From positions 13,583,501-13,647,500 of the forward strand of contig JAPQWV010000005.1 in NCBI GenBank assembly GCA_027422505.1: DNA of 64,000 nt, written 5' to 3'. A program made the translations under genes and the position numbers. Below the pieces are notes generated by a model that saw nothing but the letters and a program-made list of their open reading frames with translations, did no database searches and was not told the DNA's origin. Every line of letters begins with the position of its first letter. The first letter of the stretch is position 1. This document shows, one piece after another, positions 21,512 through 31,636 of this stretch. Source of the DNA: Craterostigma plantagineum. Taxonomy: Eukaryota; Streptophyta; Magnoliopsida; Lamiales; Linderniaceae.

Positions 21512-23290
21512 ATGGCTCACTATCCAGCGTACGATCAGATATACGACCACAATCTGTACCTCAGCGTACCTGACACTAATTTTCAGCTCGACGTGACCAC
21601 CTTTCGGTGTCCGGACGAGATCATGGTGTCAATTCTACAAGGCCATCCCCTCTGGCATGCACTCAGATGGCGACATCAGTCCCGATGGTCTATCTTCAAC
21701 AATTTTGGGGAAGAATCAAGAGCCACATAGTTGACGGCACATACCGATTCACCACGGCGATCGGGATGAGGCACATCAGCTTCAGCAAGGATGATTTTGG
21801 CCTCGTCTTGGACTTACCGTTCAGCCAAAACTATGATCCTCTGCCTACGGATGCAGAGGTAGTGCGTGACTTTCTACACATGGGATACCGTCCACCGCTC
21901 ACCAAACTTGCACAAGTTCAGAGCAAGGAATCCCGTATCAATGGAAGACACTGTTTGGTATTATCAACAAGTGTCTGTCGCCAAAGCACGCCGGGTTCGA
22001 CAAAGGCAACGGCAACATTCTCCGCATTTTTCATGGGATAATATTCTCGCGGAATTATGATTTCGCCCAACTGATCTGGAACGACTTAGCAGAACAGATC
22101 AGACAGAAGGAGAACAAGAGGTCGAAGAATGTCCCGTATGCTAGGTGGTTCAACGTCATTATCAGACACCTCATGGAGTTGCACGAGAACATCCCTCGGC
22201 TACCTCCTGGAGGGAACTACCAACTCCCAAGACTCATGTTCTTTCACAACCCGAAGCTAACAGACTTGGACCAACCGTCGATGGTCATACCATTCGAGTT
22301 GCTACGTCTCGCCGACCCCACGGAAGACGTTTATCGAGCATACTGTCGGGAGAATCATCTGACGGAACAGATGATCAGAGGGCCCCCGACAGACTTTGTG
22401 AGCCCTCCACAACAACACTCCAGCCCTGAGGCTGAGATAATTGATGAAGTGGCCCAGGAGCTTGAACAGGACCCTCCAACTCAGGAAATGGATGTAGATG
22501 CCACGTTGATTGACGCTGTGGCACAAGAGTTGGAACTAGAGGTTTCACATCAACCTCTAGGTGCAGAAGTGCCCATCAGTGTCGGCATGCTCCAAGGATC
22601 TATTGAGGAGATCCAACAACAGGAAGCACAGCCCGAGACTGAAACGGGGCATAGCTCACCTCCACGAGTGACGGAGCAAGCCCGTGATGATGACACACGT
22701 GGACCTTCCCCTCACACGGCTACCTCATCAGACACTGAGTCTGATGAGGAGATTCAACTCATATGACGGACTCCAAGACGATTGAGTATTCAAATTGAGT
22801 CCCTCTTCACCTCCGTCACCACAACGTCAGACACGACGCTGGTTATTCCTCCAAGGGCTGAGGATCCTTCATCGCTCAATCTCGAGCCGCAGCCCAACTT
22901 CTCCGCGTCAGTCATGGCCGAGATTCAGACTCCTACTACTACTGGCCTCGACATCGAATACAGGTTCAGTCTAAGCCTGTCACAACATCCATAGATGCGA
23001 ATCTTATAGATTCAAATCAAGGATTGGATGGAAGTCTCGGACAGTCACAACCTCAAGTGACTACAAGCCAACCAGAGGAGTCGGTGTCTGCTCAAGGGTT
23101 GTCAACAAGCGACTTCTGTCGACCTGGTCCTTCAACGACGGAGGCGTCCGTCCAGTTTATGACTGAAGCGCAGTTTCAGACAGCTCTCTCTGCGGCCATT
23201 CAATCTTTAGAAGACAAAATGATGTAGAGAGTGCTGGCAGCCATTGAGACGTCCCGACGCGACACTGGGAAAGACTCCACTCGTGCTCCT
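21512..23290 (+). pseudogene. Gag-like accessory ORF of a large LTR retroelement, frameshifted
   Basis: The coding sequence is spread over three frames (21512-21730, 21607-22041, 22173-22766) with two frameshifts, then degraded fragments to about 23290. Blocks such as SVPMVYLQQFWGRIKSH, GTYRFTTAIGMRHISFSKDDFG and NVIIRHLMELHENIPRLPPGGNYQLPR resemble the N-terminal gag-like proteins common in large LTR elements of asterid plants, which have the YLQQFW block and a later 'LMKKYPSIP' type block. That recognition is from memory of the family and is not proven. From about 22400 it becomes acidic and Gln/Pro-rich with an internal repeat (DEVAQELEQD / DAVAQELELE). The matching C-terminal part may be 26744-27106. 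Confidence 0.6.
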
Positions 23291-23949
23291 TTGTGCGCTC
23301 AACACGTCCGAAGACAAATTACCCGAAGACTAGGGTTTTAGGATTGGGTATTGCTAAAGATCGCTCAAAGGTACAGAATTCGCAAATCAAAGCTCAACAT
23401 AAACTACGAAGAATCGCAAATTAACGCTCAATAACTCTAAGGGATTCGTTTGCTTGTGTGTTCGTTGTGTACCCTTCAACGTGAAGTATTTTCTTCTATA
23501 TAGAACCAATAATCGCTTCTACACTTCACAAGGAAAGTTAAGCACAAAATATGCAAGAGAAACCTCAATAATCACGTGCATTAACTCAAAGAATCATGCC
23601 AAGAATAACCCAATTAAGTTCAACGTTCATGCATGATCACTTACCATAAATATCACAAATTTACTTTCATTCCAGGGTTATCTCATTCGTTTGTCAGCAC
23701 ATTCCATATATAGACTCCATCAGCATATTTCCACATGTTAGATCAATCAATTAATTACTTTCCAAAAATATAAATCCCAAGTCGCACAAGGAAAGATAAA
23801 TCATTGATTCACTGATTTAAGAGTCAAATTAAAATAGCACTCAAACGGATATTTCATTGATATTCTTTCCTAAAATAAATCAATCACATGTAAGCACTTA
23901 ATCAGAATATCTTTTCAATATATAGCATAGTCATATCCGGGTGATTACA
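23291..23949 (-). repeat. Probable gypsy LTR fragment abutting LINE E
   Basis: On the minus strand the sequence starts TGTAATCACCCGG at 23949, like the TGTAATACCCG LTR starts elsewhere in the window, exactly where LINE E stops. The rest is AT-rich, without genes. Its far end is not defined. Confidence 0.45.
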
Positions 23950-25048
23950 GTGATTTCCCAATCACGCTCGCAGCAATGCTCAGCCCTTCTTGATTCCACA
24001 ACTCCGTTGGCACATTGCGCAGTCTAACCCATAGTGGTACCGCCAAGTGCTGCTTCTTCTCGAAAGACATGCCGGGGCGCCAGGTTTCCAGAAATAGCGG
24101 CTGCCCATTCATGAGCCATGGACCCCCTTCCATAGCCATAGCTGAACCGGCTGCCGTCATGAACCGAAATTTCAGGAACCCGTTGAGGGCCGCTAGAACC
24201 TCAACGAGGTCAGCCCAAATAGATCTAACAAACCGCTCGATGGGTGTGTTCCCATCGTGCCGAGCCTTTCCGAATAACTTCCCAAGATGGGCGAGCCTCA
24301 GCCACGCCATCAATCAGTGCCGGTGCTCTATAGGATAACTCAAGTCGCGTCGGAGATGTCGTCGTTGATGTCCCCGAACGCCACTAACGTCTTGGACTAC
24401 GGCAGCGAAGGTTGGGCAAGCCTCCTTGTTCAACGTTCGATGAGGTGGCGATAGCTCAGCAGATGGATTAGCACGGTGGCCGGATATGGTCATCGTCGCA
24501 ACCTCAGCCGTCGGGCGTGGTCCATTAGTCAATGCCCTTGGGCCAGAAGTTGAAGAGTCGCTCATAGAAACCCTAGTATGTTCTTCCGCCATAGGTGTCG
24601 TCGCTTTCAGTGTGTGTGGCGTCTCTTCATCAGAAACATCATCCACGATCGGCCCTAGGCCTGAGGCAGGCGGTGGTGTGGCTCGGCGAATAGGGAAACG
24701 ACGATCGTGATTCGAGTCGTGAAGGGGGACGAGGGCAGTCGTGCGGCAGCGTTCCCGACGGCGCCGAAACCATGGGGCTGTGGTGGTTCGAATTGCAGGC
24801 CTAGTCCGATCAGATTCATGCCGGTTCAGAACAGGTTCGGGCTGCTCCGGCTGTGGTATATGGTCATTGTTCCCACCACTATCACGCATAACGAGTGGCT
24901 GGTGATCGGTTTGTGCACCATTGACGCGACCCAATAGAGCTTCGAAGGTGGCCACGTCGTAGCGATCCCCAAACTCAGCGATGTTGTTCCTAAGTAACCC
25001 GTAGTTCGGCAGAGACCCAAGGTAATCCAGATTCTCAGTAGCAGTCAT
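23948..25048 (-). pseudogene. LINE E ORF1 fragment (DUF4283)
   Basis: The likely start is the ATG at 25048, 13 codons inside the longest open frame, because MTATENLDYLGSLPNYGLLR then aligns with LINE A and H starts. The linker (DRRFPIRRATPPP, GPRALTNGPRP) matches that of the other copies. A frameshift lies near 24313, after which DUF4283 continues in another frame (RFVRSIWADLVEVLAALNGFLKFRF, EGGPWLMNGQPLFLE, LRNVPTELWNQEGLS). It is cut at SVIGKS, before the zinc knuckle. It encoded the RNA-binding protein of the LINE. Confidence 0.88.
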
Positions 25049-25128
25049 GAAAACCAACGAAGAAGCTGAAGGAAGTTGAAAGGTCACAAAGAAGAAGGGA
25101 GGGGAGATGAAGGGGCTGTGGGGTTATG

Positions 25129-25165
25129 ACCCTCCCATCGCCGTTTGAACCCGGCGATGGAGGGT
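25129..25165 (-). promoter_or_regulatory. 5' UTR stem-loop of LINE E
   Basis: The arms CCATCGCCG and CGGCGATGG are identical to those of LINEs A and H, around an 8-base loop, and are extended by ACCCTCC/GGAGGGT-type pairing with one bulge. The hairpin is about 80 bases upstream of the ORF1 ATG. Confidence 0.75.
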
Positions 25166-25401
25166 GTAGGTGTTCCCGGCGCCGGTCAGAGGTGGTTTGG
25201 GGTGGTCGCCGGCGTTGGGGTGGGAGATACGTGGATGGTAGGTGATAGTTTTTAGGGTTTTGGTAGAGAGAATTCGTCGTAGAGAGAGAAAGCGCTCCTA
25301 AGTTATGATTCGAGACTACTAATTTTCTCCTGAGACTTAGCTAGTTTCTTCTCTACTTCCTTTACGCCTTTCTGCTCACGTTTCATGTTAGTGTATGCTA
25401 G

Positions 25402-25740
25402 TTAAAACGATTCTAACATGGTCAATAATGTGGAAGGGGAAACTACCTTCTGAGAGGATGCAGATGCTTGGTCTTCGTCCGTCGGGTCTGAGGTTTCGGC
25501 GTCCGAATGTTCGTCTAGCGGGCCATTAGGGCTAGATTCTCTTCCTCTGAGCTGGACGTGTCCTCGAGCCAGTGGTCTTAATCTGCCATTAAAGCTACTC
25601 CAGCTTCTTTCTGTTTTGTGAGTTGAAGCTTCATGGAGTAGTAGTTGGCGTCTCACTTATTTGGGAGAGTACATTCTCTGGCATAGTGACCAGGTTTCCC
25701 GCAGTTAAAGCACTTGGTCGGTTCTTTGATGTTCACGACT
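25402..25740 (-). pseudogene. Copia gag fragment with CCHC zinc knuckle
   Basis: On the minus strand the zinc knuckle CFNCGKPGHYAREC (25715-25674; CX2CX4HX4C) of a Ty1/copia gag is intact. It is followed after a stop by an acidic frame (25656-25402: SDAETSDPTDEDQASASS). This is a fragment only, with no start codon. It lies downstream of an RT fragment in the same strand, the reverse of normal gag-pol order. Confidence 0.7.
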
Positions 25741-25983
25741 TCGGTGGTGAGACATTGGGGTGTTTTTCGTAGTAGAATTATCTAAGTTGTACTTCTTGAG
25801 TATGTCGTGGATGTATTTAGATTTACTAATTAAGATGCCTTCTGGGAGTTGTTTAACTTGAAGTCCAAGAAAAAAGCTGAGTTCTCCCATCATGCTCATA
25901 TCGAACTTCGTCTTCATTAAATCACAAAAGTCCTTGCACAATTTAGGATTTGGGGACCCAAAGATGATGTTGTAGAATATCAC
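25741..25983 (-). pseudogene. Copia reverse-transcriptase fragment
   Basis: The minus-strand frame reads IIFGSPNPKLCKDF, MMGELSFFLGLQVKQLPEG and SKYIHDILKKYNLD, the segment following the YVDD catalytic site of Ty1/copia RT. The catalytic Asp pair itself is lost (YNIIFG instead of VDDIIFG). The frame then runs into unrelated sequence and the gag zinc-knuckle piece. Confidence 0.8.
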
Positions 25984-25984
25984 T

Positions 25985-26150
25985 TTTAGTTGTGCTTTGA
26001 TTTTATTAGCTGTCCTTGTAATTAGGGGCTTTTATTGTATTTGTCCTTAGATTAGGACTTAGTATGTTATTATGCCAAGTATGTTTGGTATAAATAGATG
26101 TACAAACATTGTGCTTAACTTAATGAGAAGATTTTAGAAAATTGACCCGA
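25985..26150 (+). promoter_or_regulatory. Probable copia LTR promoter segment
   Basis: AT-rich sequence with GGTATAAATAGATG at about 26079-26092 is a strong TATA-type element. A leader follows, ACAAACATTGTGCTTAACTTAATGAGAAG. It resembles the U3/R part of a copia LTR. LTR ends are not seen. Confidence 0.45.
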
Positions 26151-26743
26151 AAGGCTTGCAATTTTCTGTTCGTAGCTTACCATGGGTGGCTCAGCGCGCA
26201 GGAACGGAAGCCTGCCTCCTTTGTGATACTGGGAGTCGGGAGACGATCTCTCATCTTTTCTTTTCTTGTCCCTTTTCGTTGCGATGCCGCGTGATATTGA
26301 GATACAGGATACGGTGGCGGATACCATATATTGATTGGGACAGGAGCATTCATTGGGCTGCTCTGAAGTGGAGAAGCCGGCACTTATTTCATATTGCTTA
26401 TCGACATGTCCTTGCATCGATTGTTTATCACATTTGGCAGGAGCGGAACAGGCGATGGAGGGAGAACATCCGCTCTTCCCCTGCACATGTCGTGGCCACG
26501 GTACTCGGTATACTGGGTGCTCGACTTGGGACTCTAGGTGAGAAGCATACCCTACAGAAGGCTGCTATTCGGCGGCTTTGGAGAGTGGCATGGTAGATAT
26601 TGATGTTCTAACATATGAGTTGTTCACCAGTAGCCTGTTACTGGTTGCATGTGTCGAGTCATACTCGCACCCATTCTGTATACATTCACCGATATATATA
26701 TAAAACCGGGACCTATTCCAAAAAAAAAAAAAGGCTTGCAATT
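26151..26743 (+). mobile_element. LINE F: 5'-truncated LINE with 13-bp TSD
   Basis: Exact TSD AAGGCTTGCAATT occurs at 26151-26163 and 26731-26743. The insert 26164-26730 ends in a poly(A) run and has the 3' hairpin ACCAGTA..TACTGGT at 26626-26645. The tail region CTGTATAC..CCAATATATATATAAAACCGGGACC type sequence is shared with LINE G, so both are one subfamily. Confidence 0.95.
26164..26596 (+). pseudogene. LINE F ORF2 C-terminus (intact frame)
   Basis: About 140 codons remain open to the natural stop: SLPWVAQRAGTEACLLCDTGSRETISHLFFSCPFS (zinc-binding), RWRIPYIDWDRSIHWAALKWR, SIVYHIWQERNRRW and RRLWRVAW-TAG. It is nearly identical to the matching part of LINE G and preserves the frame where LINE G has a 2-bp loss. 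The fragment lacks its own start and cannot act alone. Confidence 0.9.
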
Positions 26744-27106
26744 CGATTTTAGAACATTATACCCAGGTTTTGGTGAAGGCCACATAATTAATGAAGACGA
26801 CGATCCGTCAGTCGTCTACATTAACTACAATGGAGAGAAAAGGCTAATGAAGACATCAGAGATTAACAAGTTTAGCAACGGTACTCTTCTAATCATTCGA
26901 AACAAACTCAGAAGTATTCTCGAGCAGCTAAGAAACGAAAAACACGAAGTCCAAGCAAAGTACATGAAGCTGATCGAAACCATATCTGAGAAAATATCAT
27001 TTCGAAGAAGTTTGCGGTCGTATGAGCATTTCTTAGGACTTAGAAAGTCTCCATACGTGCTGGTGAGCCCCAAGAAAAAGAAGACCCGGAAGACATCAAC
27101 AAGATG
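26744..27106 (+). pseudogene. C-terminal part of a large LTR-element accessory ORF
   Basis: An open frame interrupted upstream by LINE F reads FRTLYPGFGEGHIIN, then VVYINYNGEKRLMKTSEINKFSNGTLLIIRNKL, then a coiled, charged segment and RRSLRSYEHFLGLRKSP with a Lys-rich tail. The '(K)LMKTSEI.KFSDGTL' and 'RSLE.F.GGR' pattern is common near the C-terminus of polyprotein-like ORFs in asterid LTR elements. I cannot assign a biochemical role. It is followed by GGGGGAGATTG (polypurine-like) and a short LTR, so it sits at the 3' end of its element. It may belong with the gag-like ORF at 21512-23290. Confidence 0.55.
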
Positions 27107-27127
27107 ACGAGGACACTAAGGGGGAGA

Positions 27128-27422
27128 TTGCTAGGAATTATTTGTAGTGTCCTCTAATTATTTAAGTCTTGAGTCTATATTTCGTATTTATGGGTTGTAG
27201 TAGTAGTTTGGGGAGACAATTTGTATTTAGTAGAAGTTTTGTACTTGGGCTTTAATATACCAATTAAATGTGGTATATAAAGCCCATAGTTACCCTTGTT
27301 AGAGTTTATCAAAAGAGTTTGTCTTTGAAGCCGCTCTCGTTAAACACACACACGAACACACACTAAAAGATGCTTCATAAGCTTCAATCTTTCTAATAAT
27401 CTTTTGATCCTTGTTTGGTAAC
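27128..27422 (+). repeat. Short copia-type 3' LTR
   Basis: The LTR starts TGCTAGGAATTATTTG right after AAGGGGGAGAT (polypurine tract) and ends TTTGGTAACA, about 295 bp, TG..CA. A TATA element (GTGGTATATAAAGCCC) lies at about 27272-27287, followed by a leader with a CACACACA run. The 5' partner LTR was not found in the window. Confidence 0.65.
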
Positions 27423-27429
27423 AAGTGGA

Positions 27430-29532
27430 CCAACATTATACATTAAAAGTCGGGTTACAGAATTCAACATTTGCACAAAGTTTTCAGCCACACAATATTT
27501 AAAAACACACATTTCTCAATACAATACCACAAGTCTTCATTCATGTACAGCCCAGCCCTCAAAAGCTCGTGAAGTCACCGCCATCAGCCTGCCTCAGTCG
27601 CGACGAATCTCATCGTCGGACTCGGTCATACCTACAACACGTAAACCGTGAGCGAATGCCCAGGTAGAAATATGCATGTATGCAGCGTGAGCTCAACACC
27701 CTTTCCAATACATCTCACAATAAATGCACGCTCTACTTTTTCCTCTCATCTCAATCTAACACGCGCACATAACAAATCTCTACAGGATCCTACGTTAGAC
27801 TCGGCACCACGCGCGCACAATAAAAATACGGGATCATGGGATTTTCACACTCGGGTAGCCTACACAAGTCACTCACTTTAGGTCCCTCCTTCCCGAGGTT
27901 CCGCCTGTTCCCACGGTAGCCTACTCTGGTTGCGCACAGGGTACACCAGGTCACTCACGTTAGGTTACCGTACCAGGTCACTCTTTCCGATAATAAACAA
28001 CGGGTAGACAAGTCACTCACGTTTGCCTCCCGAGTGGTGCCTGAGCACTAACCTCAACTCTATTACACATTCCACAACCAATTATCTATCATATTCTACC
28101 CCACTCGTCAACTCTTTTAAAATACCAACGTATCAATACGGTCACCACCTCTCGCCTGATATGTAATTCATATGCTGTGCAAACGAAATGCGACATTACA
28201 CTAACCACGTTTTCTCTCCTTTCGCTAATAATTCAACTATGTCCCAAAATTAGTATTTAAATGGCGATTTTCGGACCAAATTCATTTCGCCCACACTCAA
28301 CAATAGCAAATCTGAAAATTTAGTTTTAACACCGAAAATTCACGCTCGTCCAAGAATTTATTTAACGCCAACATATTTTCACTTCAAAGGTATAGTTACT
28401 ATTTGAAAATTTTATGGCGAATATTGTTATCCCCGAAATTAATTTTACGAGTCCGAAATAGAATCGAAATTATTTCTACACATTCGAAGAAAATATATTA
28501 TTTTTAGTTATTTATTATTACCATTACTATATCTATTATTTTTATTTATTTATTTGTTTATATATTATTATTACTATTATTATATTTTAATAAAAATGCC
28601 AACTATGAAGATTATTTCTAATCATTCGAAAATATTATTTTTTTCTAAATAAATTCATTAAATCTGAAATATTGAAGCTCGTCAAAGTTATTCGAAAATT
28701 AAGTTACAAAATTCGAAAGTATTTAAATTACCCAAAAAAACGTTGAAACCTCCCAAAAATATTCCAAGGTCGAGAATTTCGTTCTTCCTCCTAACATACA
28801 TACGATTCATAGAGAATATAAATGAAACATAAACCCAAAATCTAAAATCACCCCAAAGCATTTCATATCAACATTCATATATATCAATTAAGTGTATAAC
28901 AAAGCTTCTTATACACTGTCTAAGTAACATATGGTATCGACATCACGTGCTTCATAGAACGTATATTTAAATACGTAAAAACAATATACGCACAAAACAT
29001 CAAACTTTATTGACGAGTTGAAGGTGAATTTATCACCTACAAACCGAATACCAAATAATAGTTTACGCGTCGTAGTTGAAATTTCAGCTACCTCACATCC
29101 GAAGTTTCGTTGTTTAGGTTCCCTAGCTCACACGAATTTTGTTCGCGATCAAATTCTCTTCCTTGTGCTTTGCTTTTGCTCGAATGTACTTCTCTCCTTT
29201 TGTTTTTGTTTTTGTGCTTTCCTTTTCTTTTATTAGTGGGATGTGTGTATATAATAGATAACATGATTGATGAGGTACAATGTGGATAATGAAAGTAGGT
29301 CCCTTTATTTTTTTATTAATTGATTGGCAATATGCAATAATTAGTAACGAAATGAAGTAATGATAATGTCATGGTTATGTAATATATATAAATATTTATA
29401 TATATTGAGCGTATTTGATTCGCATAAGGTGACTTGATTTTTGAACTCGAGATTTTCGAAAGTATTTTTTTTTTACAGATTACGCTGCTAATTACATCCT
29501 AATCATGTATTAATTTTACGAGTATTACACTC
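27430..29532 (-). repeat. Gypsy LTR (family G2), minus orientation
   Basis: On the minus strand it begins TGTAATACTCG at 29532. It carries family words also present in the 45193-47815 LTR: CATGTACAGCCC.GCCCTCAAAAG (27544), CCTACAACACGTAAA (27632) and GAGTAG/GGTAGACAAGTCACTCACG blocks (27850-28030). The centre (28250-28760) is rich in ATTCGAAAAT palindromes. The left end is ill-defined near 27430. No gene is present. Confidence 0.65.
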
Positions 29533-30655
29533 TGACCAATGTTTTAATAAACTTTCGGGCGAGTTATTGAGGGTTTTGCGAGTTGACCATCGACCTCTAG
29601 ATTAAAATTTAGAATATAAGTACTTAATACAAGTACAGTTCGAGAATTAGAACGCATACTAATAATAGTTACATGTTCAGAGGTCCGAGGTTTAGGCATC
29701 CCATCCGGTATCGCGACTGACTATATCATGAGGACAGGTAGGTGGATCATCCATCTACAATGCGTAAACGCATATGTGACTTATATGCTTTTATGTGATT
29801 CGATGATTTCCGTGATTTACGTGTTTTACTTGTTTTACGTACGTTTTACATATTTCCATGAGATATCATGTATATGCATGGTACATGCATATCGCGTCAG
29901 GGCGAGAGATTGGATACACCGTATTGACGATGATGATTTGAGATACTGACATATTGAGTAGAGTGAGAGGATTGCAATTCGTGACTCTCGTAGTGGAGTC
30001 GAGGTTGGGCTCACTAGGCACTTGGCGGAGACAGACGTGATCGATCTGTCTACTCGGACATGATTGATTCGAGGTGCATACCGCCGGATAGGATTTTAGT
30101 GCGGGAGAAACGACCTGGTAGGTGTCCATTGACGTGATCGACCAGTGCACTACCGGCGCGAGACTTGGGAGTAGCTACCCAGTAGTCTATTGCGCGCGTT
30201 GGTGCCGAGCCTATCCTAGGGCCCTGTGTTGTGTGATATGAGATAGGGATGTGGGAAAAGAAAGAGTGTGCATTGGCATGTGAAACATTGGGATTGTGAT
30301 TGAGTGCACACTTGCATACATGCATTTTATTCACCTATTGACTAAATCGCTCAGGGTTTACGTGTTGTAGGTACTGAGTCTGACGCCGATACGCGTCAAG
30401 ACTGAGGCGACTGGTGGCGGTGCTCCACGGACTTTTGAGGGCGGGGCGGTACATGGATGACGACATGTGGAGCGACGTTAGGATTTTGAGCGTTTTGACG
30501 TTTGGGGCTACGGCCTTTGTATAGAAGCGACTGTGTAAACGATATTTTGTTGTAATATATTATCTTTTGGGGAAAAGTTTTTGTTAGACGGGCCTTCCGT
30601 AGCTTACGTTGTGGAAATCCGCCACTATCCTAGTTAGAAAAGTAGGGTCGCCACA
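29533..30655 (+). repeat. Gypsy LTR fragment (family G3), plus orientation
   Basis: This is the last 1.1 kb of an LTR of the same superfamily: GGAGACAGACGTGATCGATCTGTCTAC (30027), CCTAGGGCCCTGTG (30212), CAGGGTTTACGTGTTGTAGGTA (30352), TTTTGAGGGCGGGGCGGTACATGG (30434) and the end AGTAGGGTCGCCACA at 30655. It lies head to head with the LTR piece at 27430-29532. No gene. Confidence 0.7.
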
Positions 30656-31484
30656 CGTGCATCTAAAAAAGATTAAATACATGTATTTGTATGGTTTAGA
30701 TTTGAGCACCATACTTTAGTGTCTGCCTACAACGGTTCGAGCATGTGCATCACCATCGGTGAGCTCCACTTCAAAATGATTCAGCTCCGTCTATTCTGTG
30801 GTTGAGCAGCTGACAATGGAAATAAAAGATTAACAGCTATCAAATAAACACAAGTTTATAAAAATAGGTAATGTCAACATAAAAACAGACGCCTGAATGC
30901 CCGGTATGGATGACGCTTAAATACCGTCACCTTAGCTCGTAAGGTAGGGTGGCCCGGGCGACACATGAAACTATAACCTGTAGCTCATAACAATTGTCGG
31001 CTATTACCTTTTTTGTACTAGTGTTTATTGTTAGACTCTTTGTTCTTAGAATGATATTATCCCGCTCATGCTGCTTACATATTACGATAATTTGTTCGCA
31101 ATATATAAAAACAATAATCTCGTAACAAATTTACGAAATCAATGAATTGTTTGATGCTTTTTGAACTCTCGAAGGACATCTGGATATATGAAATATGCTA
31201 AATATATTTTAGGATGATAGAAAGAAAAAGACTAAATGTTTTGTAGGATATTCCGATGGGATGATAAACTGAAGAATGAGGCTTCCTTTTTATTGAGCGG
31301 TTGGAACCTGATTAAAAATCGAGAATAATCATGATTAGTGATCTTTCACCTTTCAAAATACATAAATTCTGGACAACTGATGCTTTCATTAGCAATACAG
31401 TACAGAACCCTAAAACTGCTATGAATTTAGATTAAAACTCAAGAAACGGACCTAAGTTCTTCGGCAAACTCTAGACTATTTTTT
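30656..31484. other. Spacer, nothing recognised
   Basis: No ORF with protein features, tail, terminal repeat or RNA gene is visible. A GC-richer patch at 30895-30970 (GCCCGGTATGG..GTGGCCCGGGCGAC) contrasts with AT-rich surroundings but matches nothing I recognise. Confidence 0.3.
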
Positions 31485-31565
31485 TTTTGAATTTTCGAAT
31501 CCCGCCACCTTTCATCACCGGTTTTCCGACTCTCTTCCTTGCAGTCCGCCGGAGTGCGATCCCCC

Positions 31566-31600
31566 TCCTCCATCGCCGGGATCAAAAGCCGATGGAAGGA
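31566..31600 (+). promoter_or_regulatory. 5' UTR stem-loop of LINE G (degraded)
   Basis: In sense orientation the sequence CTCCATCGCCGGGATCA then GCCGATGGAAGG aligns with the hairpin of LINEs A, E and H. One G-to-C change and a shift shorten the pairing to about 6-9 bp. Confidence 0.55.
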
Positions 31601-31636
31601 TTCTAATATCCTTCTATCGATTTCTTTTGGTTTCTA

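Larger units (their letters stand above)
23948..25285 (-). mobile_element. LINE E: 5' part of a LINE (3'-truncated)
   Basis: It contains a 5' UTR (25285-25049) and about two thirds of ORF1 on the minus strand, then stops inside the DUF4283 domain at an LTR-like terminus. LINE copies normally lose the 5' end, so loss of the 3' side implies later deletion or insertion. The 5' UTR has the conserved hairpin and a CTCTCTACGACGAATTCTC start like that of LINE H. Confidence 0.88.

Noticed and set aside
29018..29236. Secreted or membrane small protein (Phe/Cys-rich 72 codons)
   Set aside because: It lies in an LTR in opposite orientation and its hydrophobic end comes from a TTTTGTTTTTG run.
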